The notes under the pieces were generated by a model. It was not told where the DNA came from. It made no database searches and worked only from the letters and a program-made list of their open reading frames with translations. This document shows, one piece after another, positions 42,314-51,137 of a stretch of DNA of 64,000 nucleotides. Each line of letters opens with the position of its first letter. The stretch's first letter is position 1. Made by a program: the position numbers and the translations under genes. The stretch spans positions 930,001 through 994,000 of the forward strand of contig NZ_JAUSVX010000001.1 of NCBI RefSeq assembly GCF_030814995.1, written 5' to 3'. The DNA is from Labrys wisconsinensis. GTDB taxonomy: Bacteria > Pseudomonadota > Alphaproteobacteria > Rhizobiales > Labraceae.

Positions 42314-43851
42314 GCCGCGGTCCTCCCGGCATCGGCATGGCCGGTCAGCGCCGCCACCAGGGCCCGCTCCTCGATGGCGCTGCCCTCGAATTCGGCGAAG
42401 ACCCGCCCGCCATAGATCGCCAGGCAGCGGTCGGCGAGCCGCACCAGCTCCGGCAGCTCGGAGGAATAGAGCAGCACCGAGCCGCCCTTGGCGGCGAAGG
42501 CCTGGATCGCCGCATAGATCGCCTGCTTGGTGCCGACATCGACGCCGCGCGTCGGGTCGTAGAGCAGCAGCGTGCCGGCGCCGGTCATCATGGCGCGGGC
42601 GAGCAGCGCCTTCTGCTGATTGCCGCCGGAGAGTTCGCCGATGCGGAAATCGAGATAGCGCGCGCTGAGCTCGACCGCGCCCGCAACGGCGCCGGCGCCG
42701 CGGCGCTCCAGCGCCGGCCAGATCGCGCCGGCCCGGCTGATCCGCTGCAGCACCGGCAGCACGACGTTGCTCGCCGCCGTCAGGGCCGGGAAGATGCCCT
42801 CGACCTTGCGCTCCTCCGGCAGGAAGCTGAGCCCGGCGGCGAGCGCCGCGCGCGGGCCCGACGGCCGGATCGGCCGGTCCTGCACCCGGATCTCGCCGGC
42901 GCCGAGCGGCTCCAGGCCGACGAGGGTGCGGAACAGCTCGCGCTGCCCCTGTCCCTCCAGGCCGGCGACACCCAGGATCTCGCCGCGGTGGAGGTCGAGG
43001 CTCACGCCCCGCAGCTTGCCGCCGCTGACGTCCCTGAGCCGCAGGACCGGCACGTCGCGGCCGGACCGTGCGGCGGCGGGCCGCGCCGCGGCGAGCTCGC
43101 TGCGGCCGACCATCAGGCGGAAAATGTCGGAATCGGTGGCGTCCGACAGCTCGACGCGGGCGACGGAGCGGCCGTTGCGCAGCACCGTCGCGGCCGAGCA
43201 GAGCTGGCGCACTTCGGCAAGGCGATGGGAGATGTAGAGCACCGCGGTGCCGGCGGCGGTCTTCTCGCGCACCAGCTCGAACAGCCAGTCGACATCGGTG
43301 AGGGCGGCGGTCGGCTCGTCGAGAACGAGGACCGATCCGGCATGGTGCATGGCGCGGGCGATCTCGATGCGCTGGCGCTGGGCGAGCGACAGGCCGGCGA
43401 TCGGGGCCAGCGGCGAGACATCGGTCAGGCGGTAGCGGGCAAGAATCGCGGCGGCCGCTTCGGCCGTGCGCCGGGAGGAGACCAGGCCGAGCACGCCCTT
43501 GCGCAGCGCCGGCAGGGCCAGCGCCTCGGCCACCGAGAGGTTGGGCGGCAGGCTCAGCTCCTGGAAGGCGGTGGCGACGCCGGCCCGGCGCGCGGCGAGG
43601 ATCGAATGCGGCCGATAGGCGCCCCCGTCGAGCCGCATGGCGCCGCTGTTGGGCTGCACGACGCCGCTCAGGATCTTCACCAGGGTCGACTTGCCGGCCC
43701 CGTTCTCACCGAGCAGCGCATGGACCTTGCCCGCCTCGAGCTCGAGCGTCACCTCGGCCAGCGCGACGGTGGCGCCATAGGCCTTCGTCACGGAAGACGC
43801 CAGCAGGCGAAGGGGCGGTGCGGCGCTCAAGCGCATCCTCCATCGTTCCAC
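42310..43851 (-). CDS. CUT2 ABC transporter double ATP-binding protein, first gene of the catabolic cluster
   Basis: 513-residue RbsA-type protein. The first domain has Walker A GENGAGKST, signature LSLAQRQRIEIARAM and Walker B VLVLDEPTAAL. The second has the degenerate Walker A GLEGQGQRE, signature LSGGNQQKALLARAM and LLYDPTRGVDVGTK. The start at 43851 lies 10 bases from the LacI operator block; ATG 43836 is an alternative. As the first gene it defines the promoter for the long leftward run ending at 33318, although internal operators suggest extra promoters. Confidence 0.94.
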   Translation of the reverse strand: MERWRMRLSAAPPLRLLASSVTKAYGATVALAEVTLELEAGKVHALLGENGAGKSTLVKILSGVVQPNSGAMRLDGGAYRPHSILAARRAGVATAFQELSLPPNLSVAEALALPALRKGVLGLVSSRRTAEAAAAILARYRLTDVSPLAPIAGLSLAQRQRIEIARAMHHAGSVLVLDEPTAALTDVDWLFELVREKTAAGTAVLYISHRLAEVRQLCSAATVLRNGRSVARVELSDATDSDIFRLMVGRSELAAARPAAARSGRDVPVLRLRDVSGGKLRGVSLDLHRGEILGVAGLEGQGQRELFRTLVGLEPLGAGEIRVQDRPIRPSGPRAALAAGLSFLPEERKVEGIFPALTAASNVVLPVLQRISRAGAIWPALERRGAGAVAGAVELSARYLDFRIGELSGGNQQKALLARAMMTGAGTLLLYDPTRGVDVGTKQAIYAAIQAFAAKGGSVLLYSSELPELVRLADRCLAIYGGRVFAEFEGSAIEERALVAALTGHADAGRTAA

Positions 43852-43860
43852 GAAATGTGA

Positions 43861-43887
43861 TGGGAACGTTCTCAGAGAACCTTCTCA
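43861..43887. promoter_or_regulatory. LacI-type tandem operators before the catabolic cluster
   Basis: TGGGAACGTTCTCA (43861-43874) and, directly adjoining, GAGAA-CC-TTCTC (43875-43886). The first is identical to the site at 40197-40210. The position just upstream of the first start codon fits repression. Confidence 0.8.
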
Positions 43888-43996
43888 TTGCTGGATTGGG
43901 CTGTCAAGCGCAAGATTCGCGAAATTCTGCGCCGCCCGCCGCACCACGCCGACACATGCCCGGGCAGCTCCCACATCCCGTCCGCGGCCCGTCTTG

Positions 43997-44019
43997 ATAA
44001 ATCCAGACAGTGGATTTAT
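43997..44019. promoter_or_regulatory. ROK-repressor operator upstream of the CUT1 operon
   Basis: ATAAATCCA-GACAG-TGGATTTAT, perfect 9-bp arms with a 5-base centre. The same half-site and spacing recur at 52377-52399 in front of the ROK repressor gene. It lies 65 bases upstream of the CUT1 binding-protein start. Confidence 0.88.
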
Positions 44020-44084
44020 GGTTCGTCGTCCGGCTCGGGCCGGCCAAGACAAGACATCCAACGAGACATCCAGGGGACATGCCG

Positions 44085-45362
44085 ATGAGACGGGGATTGA
44101 GCGGTTTGGCCGGCGCGGCGGCGCTGCTTCTGGCGAATGCGGCCCTTCCGGCCCGCGCCGACACGGTTTCCCTTTTCTGCAGCTCCTCCGGCTCCGAATA
44201 CGAGATCTGCAAGGCCGGCGCCGACGCCTGGGCCAGGCAGACCGGCAACGAGGTCAGGATCAACAAGATGCCGGCGGCCTGGGATGAGGCGCTGCCGCTC
44301 TACCAGCAGCTGCTCTCGGCCCAGTCGACCGATGCCGACGTGCTGCTGCTCGACGTCGTCTGGGTCGGTCTCCTGCAGAAGAACCTGCTCGATCTCAATG
44401 CGGACCTGTCCAAGGACGACATCGCCCAGCACTTCCCGGCGACCGTCGCCGCCGGCACCGTCAACGGCCGGCTGGTGGCGCTGCCCTGGTACACGGATAC
44501 CGGGCTGATGTTCTACCGCAAGGACCTGCTCGCCAAGTACGGCAAGCCGGTGCCGAAGACCTGGGCCGAGCTGACCGAAACGGCCAAGGCCGTGCAGGAC
44601 GGCGAGCGCGCCGCCGGCAACAAGGACATCTGGGGCTATGTCTGGCAGGGCAAGTCCTACGAGGGCCTGACCTGCGACGCGATCGAATGGACCGCCTCCT
44701 CCGGCGGCGGCACCATCATCGACGACAAGGGCGCCATCACCATCGACAATGCCAAGGCGGCCGGCGCGCTCGCGCTGGCGCATGGCTGGGTCGGCTCGAT
44801 CACCCCGCCGGGCGCCCTCAACTATGACGAGGAGGGCTCGCGCAGCGTTTTCGAGACCGGAAACGCCGTGTTCCTGCGCAACTGGGCCTATGTCTGGGGC
44901 ACCTCGCAGGCCGCGGGCGCGCCGCTGGTCGGCAAGGTCGGGGTCGCGGCCCTGCCGGTCGGCGCCGCCGGCGAGAGGTCGAGCGGCTGCATGGGCACCG
45001 CCCATCTCGGCATCTCGAAATACACCCGGCACAAGGACGCCGCCCTCAGCCTGCTGCACTTCCTCGCCGGCAAAGACGAGCAGAAGCGCCGCGCCATCGC
45101 CGGCGCCTACAACCCGACGATCGCGGCGCTCTACGACGATGCCGACGTGCTGAAGGCCCTGCCCTTCCTCAAGGACGCCGAGGCCGCCTTCGCCGAGAGC
45201 GCCGTGCGCCCCTCGGCCATCACCGGGTCGAGCTACAACCGGGTGTCGCAGGCCTTCTTCAAGGCGGTGCACGGCGTGCTCGGCGGCGACACCGAGGCCG
45301 GCCCGGCGCTGAAGACCCTGGCGGAGGACCTCGCCACCATCAAGGCCGCCGGCAAGTGGTGA
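44085..45362 (+). CDS. CUT1 carbohydrate ABC transporter substrate-binding protein
   Basis: 425-residue periplasmic binding protein of the SBP_bac_1 (maltose/trehalose type) family. A Sec signal peptide (MRRGLSGLAGAAALLLANAALPARA) leads into DTVSLFCSSSGSEYEICKAGADAWARQTGNEVRI. LPWYTDTGLMFYRKDLLAKYGKPVPKTWAEL is the family hallmark. ATG 44085 is preferred because AGGGGA lies 7 bases upstream; ATG 44079 is too close to it. First gene of a seven-gene operon under the ROK-type operator. Confidence 0.93.
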   Translation: MRRGLSGLAGAAALLLANAALPARADTVSLFCSSSGSEYEICKAGADAWARQTGNEVRINKMPAAWDEALPLYQQLLSAQSTDADVLLLDVVWVGLLQKNLLDLNADLSKDDIAQHFPATVAAGTVNGRLVALPWYTDTGLMFYRKDLLAKYGKPVPKTWAELTETAKAVQDGERAAGNKDIWGYVWQGKSYEGLTCDAIEWTASSGGGTIIDDKGAITIDNAKAAGALALAHGWVGSITPPGALNYDEEGSRSVFETGNAVFLRNWAYVWGTSQAAGAPLVGKVGVAALPVGAAGERSSGCMGTAHLGISKYTRHKDAALSLLHFLAGKDEQKRRAIAGAYNPTIAALYDDADVLKALPFLKDAEAAFAESAVRPSAITGSSYNRVSQAFFKAVHGVLGGDTEAGPALKTLAEDLATIKAAGKW

Positions 45363-45423
45363 GACGGCCGCAAGCCGATCGGACGCCGCCCCCCGGGCGC
45401 CTCCAACCCGTGAAGACCTGATC

Positions 45424-46296
45424 ATGCTCATCGGCAATGCGCCCTGCTCCTGGGGCGTCTTCTATCCCACCGGCAACGCGCTCGGCGGCGAGGCCTATCT
45501 CGACGCGGTCGCCCGCGCCGGCTACCACGCCACCGAGCTCGGCCCGCTCGGCTTCCTGCCGGCCGACACCGCGGTTCTCCGCGATGCGCTCGCCCGCCGC
45601 GGCCTCACCCTCGCCGGGGCCGCGCATGTCCATGTCCTGACGCAGGCCGGCTCCTGGCCGGTGCTGCAGGCGGCCCTGGATGCCCTCGGCCCGATCCTGG
45701 CCCGGCTCGGCGCCCCGCACCTGGCGCTGATGGACGAGAGCGAGGCCTATCCTGCCGAAGCGCCGGGCGTCACCGACGCGGCGGGCTGGCGGGCGATGAT
45801 CGATCTCGTCCGCCGCGCCCACGCCCATATGCGCGAGGCGCACGGGGTGGCGCTGACCTTCCATCCCCATGTCGGCACCTGCGTCGAGCGCGAGGACCAG
45901 ATCGACCGCCTGCTGGCGGAGACCGAGGTGGACCTGTGCTTCGACACCGGCCACCATGCCTTCTGGGACCAGGACCCCATCGCCTATATGCGCAAGGCCT
46001 GGGACCGCATCGGCTATATCCACCTCAAGAATGTCGACCCGGCAGTGCGGGCCCGGGTGCTTTCCGGCACGCTCGGCCCGAACGAATCCTTCGCCGCCGG
46101 CGTGATGGCGCCGCTGCCGGACGGGGCGGTCGACATTGCCGGCGTGGTCCGGCTGATGCGCGAGCGGGCCTATGACGGGCCTTGCGTCGTCGAGCAGGAC
46201 CCGAGCACCGATCCGGCGGCCGAGCCGCCGGAGGCCCTGGCCGTCCGCAACCGCCTCTTCCTCGAACGCCTCCTCGCCGCTGGAGATGCCGCATGA
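45424..46296 (+). CDS. Sugar-phosphate isomerase/epimerase-family TIM barrel (IolE-like)
   Basis: 290-residue AP-endonuclease-2-fold protein. The N-terminus IGNAPCSWGVFYP matches the inosose dehydratase/isomerase (IolE) style GNAP.SWG, and metal ligands are recognisable in the FHPHVGTCVE, CFDTGHHAF and YIHLKNVDP segments (Glu/Asp/His). A role as inosose dehydratase or keto-sugar isomerase is possible. It overlaps the NagB-like gene by 4 bases and is followed by a ROK kinase, so it acts on the sugar brought in by the operon's importer. Confidence 0.87.
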   Translation: MLIGNAPCSWGVFYPTGNALGGEAYLDAVARAGYHATELGPLGFLPADTAVLRDALARRGLTLAGAAHVHVLTQAGSWPVLQAALDALGPILARLGAPHLALMDESEAYPAEAPGVTDAAGWRAMIDLVRRAHAHMREAHGVALTFHPHVGTCVEREDQIDRLLAETEVDLCFDTGHHAFWDQDPIAYMRKAWDRIGYIHLKNVDPAVRARVLSGTLGPNESFAAGVMAPLPDGAVDIAGVVRLMRERAYDGPCVVEQDPSTDPAAEPPEALAVRNRLFLERLLAAGDAA

Positions 46297-47096
46297 CCAC
46301 CCCCGCCCTGGAGATCTTCGCCCGCCCCGACGCGCTCGGAGAGGCCCTCGCCGGGCGGATCCTCGCCGCCGCCGCCGAGGCAGGCGCCGCCGGCCGGCCC
46401 TTCCTGCTCGGCTGCCCCGGCGGCCGCTCGCCCCGCCCGGTCTACCAGGCGATGGCGGCGGCGCTCGCCGCGGCGCCGCGCGACCTCGGCCATGTCGTGA
46501 TCGTGATGATGGACGACTATCTCGCCGAGCGCGATGGGCGGCTCGACCATGTCGACGCCGACGCCCATTACAGCTGCCGGCGCTTCGGCCGCGAGGAGAT
46601 CCTGGCGGTGCTGAACGCCGGCTTGCCCGAGCCCTGGCGCATTCCGGCCGCCAATCTCTGGGTCCCCGACCCGGCCGATCCCGCCGCCTATGACCGGCGG
46701 ATCGCGGCGGCGGGCGGCATCGACCTCTTCATTCTGGCTTCCGGCGCCAGCGACGGCCACGTCGCCTTCAACCCCGCCGGCACGCCCGCCGATACCCGCA
46801 CCCGCATCGTGCCGCTCGCCGAGGCGACGCGGCGCGACAACATGCAGACCTTCCCCGACTTCGCCAGCCTCGCCGAGGTGCCGGCCCACGGCATCAGCGT
46901 CGGCGTCGGCACCATCGCCGAGCAGTCCAGGGCGGCGGCGATGGTGCTGTGGGGCGAAGGCAAGCGCCTGGCCTTCCAGCGCATCGCGGCGGCGGACGGC
47001 TATGATCCGCAATGGCCGGCGAGCGTGGTCAATCTCTGCCGCAACGCCACGATCTTCGCCGATGCGGCCGCGGCCGGCCGGACGGGGCCGCGCTGA
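46293..47096 (+). CDS. NagB/6-phosphogluconolactonase-fold protein
   Basis: 267 residues with the glucosamine-6-phosphate isomerase fold. [15 protein letters not shown] binds phosphate, [11 protein letters not shown] carries the Asp that corresponds to NagB D72, and [15 protein letters not shown] carries the catalytic His (H156). The NagB Glu148 position (FNEPGS in E. coli) reads Pro here, so the deaminase proton relay is altered and an isomerase or lactonase-type reaction is as likely. The end overlaps the ROK kinase start by one base (TGATG). Confidence 0.86.
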   Translation: MTTPALEIFARPDALGEALAGRILAAAAEAGAAGRPFLLGCPGGRSPRPVYQAMAAALAAAPRDLGHVVIVMMDDYLAERDGRLDHVDADAHYSCRRFGREEILAVLNAGLPEPWRIPAANLWVPDPADPAAYDRRIAAAGGIDLFILASGASDGHVAFNPAGTPADTRTRIVPLAEATRRDNMQTFPDFASLAEVPAHGISVGVGTIAEQSRAAAMVLWGEGKRLAFQRIAAADGYDPQWPASVVNLCRNATIFADAAAAGRTGPR

Positions 47097-48013
47097 TGCC
47101 GATTGCGCTCGGCGTCGACGTCGGCGGCACCAAGATCGCGGCGGCCCTCGTCGACCTCGAGGACGGCCGCCTGCTGCACCAGGTCACCGTGCCGACCGCC
47201 CTGGTGGACGGCGCCGGCGGCGTGCTGGCAGGCATCCGCCGCGCGGTGACCGCGGTCCGCGACCTCGGCCGCAGCGACGGCGCCGAGCCGATCGGCCTCG
47301 GCCTGCCCGAGCTGGTCTCGCCGGAGGGCGCCATCGCCAGCCGCTGGATCGCCGACTGGACGGGGCTCGACCCGCGCCGCGAGCTGGCCGACCTCGGCAT
47401 CGTCGCCGTCGACAGCGACGTGCGGCTCGCCACCCTGGCCGAGCAGCGCTATGGCCATGGCCGCGACTTCGCCAGCTTCGCCTTCATCACGGCGGGCACC
47501 GGCCTCAGCTACAGCCATTGCTCGGACGGGCGGATCCACCGCGGCGCCCACGGCTTCGCCATCCATTTCGCCTCCAACGACCTGATGGTGATGGCCGACG
47601 GGCGCCAGGCCGCCTTCAACCTGGAATCCTTCGCCTCGGGCCTGGGCATGGCGCAGGCCTATGCCCGGCGCACCGGCCGCACGGCGAGCGCGCGCGACAT
47701 CGTCGAGGGCCGCGCCGGGGCGGAGGGAGCGCTGCTGCTCGACCAGGCCACCACCGCCCTCGCCAGCTATGTCGGCCAGATGATCAACATGCTCGACCCG
47801 CAGGCCGTCGTCCTCGGCGGCGGGCTCGGCACCGCGCCGGCCTTCTTCGAGGCGGTGCGTGCCAAGGTCCCGGCCTATGTCTGGGCCGAAGCCTGCCGCA
47901 CCCTGCCGATCCGCGCCAGCGCGCTGCACGCCACCGCCGGCGTGGTCGGCGCCGCCGCGCTGCATGCGCCATCACCTTCGGGACCGAACCAGCCATGGCC
48001 TCCGTCAGCCTGA
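47096..48013 (+). CDS. ROK-family sugar kinase
   Basis: 305 residues: [16 protein letters not shown] is the phosphate-1 loop, [18 protein letters not shown] contains the catalytic Asp (D108, with Ser replacing the usual Asn before it), and [29 protein letters not shown] the GTG motif. The Cys-rich zinc motif of NagK/glucokinase-type ROK proteins is absent. The end overlaps the ABC ATPase gene by 19 bases. Likely phosphorylates the sugar imported by the operon before isomerisation. Confidence 0.88.
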   Translation: MPIALGVDVGGTKIAAALVDLEDGRLLHQVTVPTALVDGAGGVLAGIRRAVTAVRDLGRSDGAEPIGLGLPELVSPEGAIASRWIADWTGLDPRRELADLGIVAVDSDVRLATLAEQRYGHGRDFASFAFITAGTGLSYSHCSDGRIHRGAHGFAIHFASNDLMVMADGRQAAFNLESFASGLGMAQAYARRTGRTASARDIVEGRAGAEGALLLDQATTALASYVGQMINMLDPQAVVLGGGLGTAPAFFEAVRAKVPAYVWAEACRTLPIRASALHATAGVVGAAALHAPSPSGPNQPWPPSA

Positions 48014-49098
48014 CCTCCGTCGCCAAGAGCTACGGGCATGTCGACGTGATCCGCGACGTCGACCTCGCCATCGCCGACGGCGAGTTCGTGGTGTTCGTCG
48101 GCCCCTCCGGCTGCGGCAAGTCGACCCTGCTGCGCCTCATCGCCGGGCTCGTGCCGGTGACCTCCGGCGACATCCGCATCGACGGCGAGGTGATGACCGA
48201 CGTCCCCGCCTCGGAGCGCGGCATCGCCATCGTCTTCCAGTCCTATGCGCTCTATCCCCACATGACCGTGGCCCGGAACATCGGCTTTGCGCTGGAGACC
48301 GCCGGCCTCGGGCGGGCCGCGATCCGGGAGAAGGTCGAGCGCATCGCCGCCATGCTCCGCATCGGCCACCTCCTCGACCGCAGGCCGCGCGAGCTCTCCG
48401 GCGGCCAGCGCCAGCGCGTCGCCATCGGCCGCGCCCTGGTGCGCCAGCCCGAGGTCTTCCTGTTCGACGAGCCGCTCTCCAACCTCGACACCGACCTGCG
48501 CACCGAGATGCGGGTCGAGATCGCCCGGCTGCACGACGAGCTCGGCACCACCATGATCTACGTCACCCACGACCAGATCGAGGCCATGACCCTGGCGGAC
48601 CGCATCGTCGTGCTCAACGAGGGCCGCATCGAGCAGGTCGGCACCCCCAAGGACCTCTATCTCAGGCCGGCGAACCGCTTCGTCGCCGGCTTCATCGGCT
48701 CGCCGCGGATGAATTTCGCGCCCGTGCGCGCCGAGGCCGCGGCCGGGGCCTGGCGCCTCGCCGGTGCCGGCAGCCTCGACCTCGGCGGCATCGACACGCC
48801 TGAGGCCCCCGTCTCGATCGGCGTGCGGCCCGAGGCGCTCGTCCTGGCCGGTGACGGCCGGCCGGCCCTGATCCAGGGCGAGGTGATCCGCCTGGAAGAC
48901 CTCGGGCACGAACATTTCGCCCATATCCGCATCGCCGACGACCTGATCTGGACGGCACGGCTGGCCGGCTCCCAACCCCCGCCGGACCGCGGCGCCCGCG
49001 TCGCCCTCGCCTGGGAGCCGGCCGACCTCTTCCTCTTCGACGAGGGCGAACGCCGGCTCGACCGCCGCGCCGCCGCCGGCCTGGAGCGAGCCTCGTGA
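47995..49098 (+). CDS. CUT1 ABC transporter ATP-binding protein (UgpC/MsmK type)
   Basis: 367-residue ATPase with a C-terminal regulatory TOBE-like domain. Walker [11 protein letters not shown]-loop [20 protein letters not shown], signature [32 protein letters not shown], and [32 protein letters not shown] are all near-consensus for the maltose/glycerol-phosphate class. Lies inside the operon between the kinase and the two permeases. Confidence 0.95.
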   Translation: MASVSLTSVAKSYGHVDVIRDVDLAIADGEFVVFVGPSGCGKSTLLRLIAGLVPVTSGDIRIDGEVMTDVPASERGIAIVFQSYALYPHMTVARNIGFALETAGLGRAAIREKVERIAAMLRIGHLLDRRPRELSGGQRQRVAIGRALVRQPEVFLFDEPLSNLDTDLRTEMRVEIARLHDELGTTMIYVTHDQIEAMTLADRIVVLNEGRIEQVGTPKDLYLRPANRFVAGFIGSPRMNFAPVRAEAAAGAWRLAGAGSLDLGGIDTPEAPVSIGVRPEALVLAGDGRPALIQGEVIRLEDLGHEHFAHIRIADDLIWTARLAGSQPPPDRGARVALAWEPADLFLFDEGERRLDRRAAAGLERAS

Positions 49099-49985
49099 GC
49101 GGGCGCCTCGCCCGGCGCGAGATGCGCGCCGCCTGGCTGTTCCTGGCGCCGACGCTGATCGCCCTGGCGCTGGTGGCGCTCTGGCCGCTGGCGCGCACGC
49201 TGTTCTTCTCCATCACCGATGCCGAGCTCGACGATCCCGCCAGCTACGCGTTTGTCGGCCTGCAGAACTTCCTCGCCGTCGCGCAGGACCGGCAATGGTG
49301 GCGCGCCGTCGGCAACACCGTGCTGTTCACCGCCGTCTCTGTCTCGATCGAGACGCTGCTCGGGCTCGGCATCGCCCTGCTGCTCAACGCGGCGCTGCCG
49401 GGGCGCGGGGCCCTGCGCGCCGCGATCCTGATCCCCTGGTCGATCCCCGTGGTGGTCTCGGCCAAGATCTGGGAATGGATGCTCCATGATCAGTTCGGGG
49501 TGATCAACAAGCTCTTGATCGGCCTCGGCATCCTCGACAAGGGCCTGGCCTGGACCGCCGATCCCGCCCTGGCGATGGGCGTGATCATCTTCGTCGACGT
49601 CTGGATCACCACGCCCTTCATGGTGCTCTTGATCCTCGCCGGCCTGCAGACCATCCCCGCCGAAATGATGGAGGCGGCCTTCGTCGACGGCGTGCCGTGG
49701 TGGAAGCGGTTCTGGTCGCTGACCCTGCCGATGCTGCGGCCGGCGATCGGCGTCGCCGTGCTGTTCCGCGTGCTCGACGCCATGCGCATGTTCGACCTCA
49801 GCTACATCCTGGCCGGCAATGGCGAGCGGACGATGACGGTGTCGATCTATGCCCGCAACCAGCTGATCAGCTTCCAGGCGCTCGGCATGGGCTCGGCGGC
49901 CTCCACCTGCGTCTTCCTGGTGATCGGGCTGGTCGCCGTCCTGATCATCGGCGCGCTGCGGCTCGACCGCGCCACGGCGAGGTGA
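49095..49985 (+). CDS. CUT1 ABC transporter permease (MalF/UgpA type)
   Basis: 296-residue inner-membrane protein with about six helices. [30 protein letters not shown] is the typical first membrane segment, and [37 protein letters not shown] is the EAA coupling loop with G....W..F..i.LP. The start overlaps the ATPase stop (ATGA). Confidence 0.94.
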   Translation: MSGRLARREMRAAWLFLAPTLIALALVALWPLARTLFFSITDAELDDPASYAFVGLQNFLAVAQDRQWWRAVGNTVLFTAVSVSIETLLGLGIALLLNAALPGRGALRAAILIPWSIPVVVSAKIWEWMLHDQFGVINKLLIGLGILDKGLAWTADPALAMGVIIFVDVWITTPFMVLLILAGLQTIPAEMMEAAFVDGVPWWKRFWSLTLPMLRPAIGVAVLFRVLDAMRMFDLSYILAGNGERTMTVSIYARNQLISFQALGMGSAASTCVFLVIGLVAVLIIGALRLDRATAR

Positions 49986-49989
49986 GGCC

Positions 49990-50871
49990 ATGACGACCAC
50001 CCTGTCCAGGCCCGCGCGCTGCCGCCGCTCGCCGCGCTTCTACCGCTGGCAGCGCCGGGCCAAGGCCGCCGGCATGATCGCCGCCGGGCTCCTCGTGCTC
50101 GTCTACACGCTGTTTCCCTACTACTGGGCGCTGGTCTCCTCCTTCCGCTCCGGCGTCGCCCTGTTCAGCCCGAGCCTGGTGCCGAGCTTCGACCTGACCC
50201 ATTACAAGGCGCTGCTCGCCGACCCCGTCTTCACCGGCAGCATCGTCAATTCGCTGATCGTCGCCGGCTCGACCACGGCAATCTCGCTCGCCCTGGCGAC
50301 GATGGCGGCCTATGCGCTGGGGCGCCTCAGCTTCGCCGGCAAGGCGGCGATGCTGCTGGCGATCCTGATGGTGTCGATCTTCCCGCAGATCGCCGTGATG
50401 TCCGGCATGTTCGAGCTGGTGCGCTGGCTCGGCCTCTACAACCGCATCGGCGCGCTGATCCTGGCCTATCTCATCTTCACCGTGCCGTTCACGGTCTGGG
50501 TGCTGACCAGCTTCATGCGCGAGTTTCCGCGCGAGCTGGAGGAGGCGGCGATCATGGACGGCTGCTCGCACTGGCGCATCCTGACGCGCATCCTGCTGCC
50601 GCTGATGGGCCCAGCGCTGGCGAGCACCGGCCTGCTCTCCTTCATCCTCGCCTGGAACGAGTTCCTGTTCGCCCTGACCTTCATCCTCTCCGACGAGAAC
50701 CGCACCGTGCCGGTCGCCATCGGCCTGATCTCGGGCAACAGCCGCTACGAATATCCCTTCGGGCCGATCATGGCCGCTTCGATCATCGTCACGCTGCCGC
50801 TGATCGTGCTGGTGCTGATCTTCCAGCGCCGGATCGTCACGGGCCTCACCGCCGGCGCCGTCAAGGGCTGA
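49990..50871 (+). CDS. CUT1 ABC transporter permease (MalG/UgpE type)
   Basis: 293-residue permease. A basic N-terminus precedes the first helix (LLVLVYTLFPYYWALVSSFRS). The coupling loop is FPRELEEAAIMDGCSHWRILTRILLPLMGPALASTGLLSFILAWNEFLFAL, an excellent EAA motif with the AWNEF segment diagnostic of MalG-type proteins. Last gene of the operon, 4 bases after the other permease. Confidence 0.95.
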   Translation: MTTTLSRPARCRRSPRFYRWQRRAKAAGMIAAGLLVLVYTLFPYYWALVSSFRSGVALFSPSLVPSFDLTHYKALLADPVFTGSIVNSLIVAGSTTAISLALATMAAYALGRLSFAGKAAMLLAILMVSIFPQIAVMSGMFELVRWLGLYNRIGALILAYLIFTVPFTVWVLTSFMREFPRELEEAAIMDGCSHWRILTRILLPLMGPALASTGLLSFILAWNEFLFALTFILSDENRTVPVAIGLISGNSRYEYPFGPIMAASIIVTLPLIVLVLIFQRRIVTGLTAGAVKG

Positions 50872-51137
50872 CGGCCGTCAGCCGGCCGGGTCGACGCCGA
50901 GAACCATCCGCATGTCGCGGGGATGTGGAGCGTTCATGTTCTTTTGCGGATAGAGCGGCCGTTCAGGCATGCACGCCTGAACCACTGCGTCATGGACCGA
51001 CTTGATCGGTCCATCCAAGCGAACGCGACGATCGCCGCATTTTCGCAACCGCAGCCGGGATTCTTGCCTCGCCTGCGATGGGCGCCTCGGACCATCCATC
51101 CTCCCCCAGCGAATGACCCGGCTTCCCGGAGGCTCGC
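50872..51137. other. Intergenic region with two hairpins between convergent operons
   Basis: About 266 bases with no supported gene. It contains the inverted repeat GTTCAGGC-N6-GCCTGAAC (50961-50982) and a CTTGA-loop hairpin (50992-51014). Both could terminate transcription from the CUT1 operon or the ROK repressor. Confidence 0.75.
50992..51014. repeat. CTTGA-loop hairpin, copy 4
   Basis: ATGGACCGA-CTTGA-TCGGTCCAT, a perfect 9-bp stem. Stem bases differ from the copy at 7137 in pairs that keep the pairing, and the following flank CATCCAAGCGAACGCGACG differs by one base from the flank of that copy. Confidence 0.85.
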
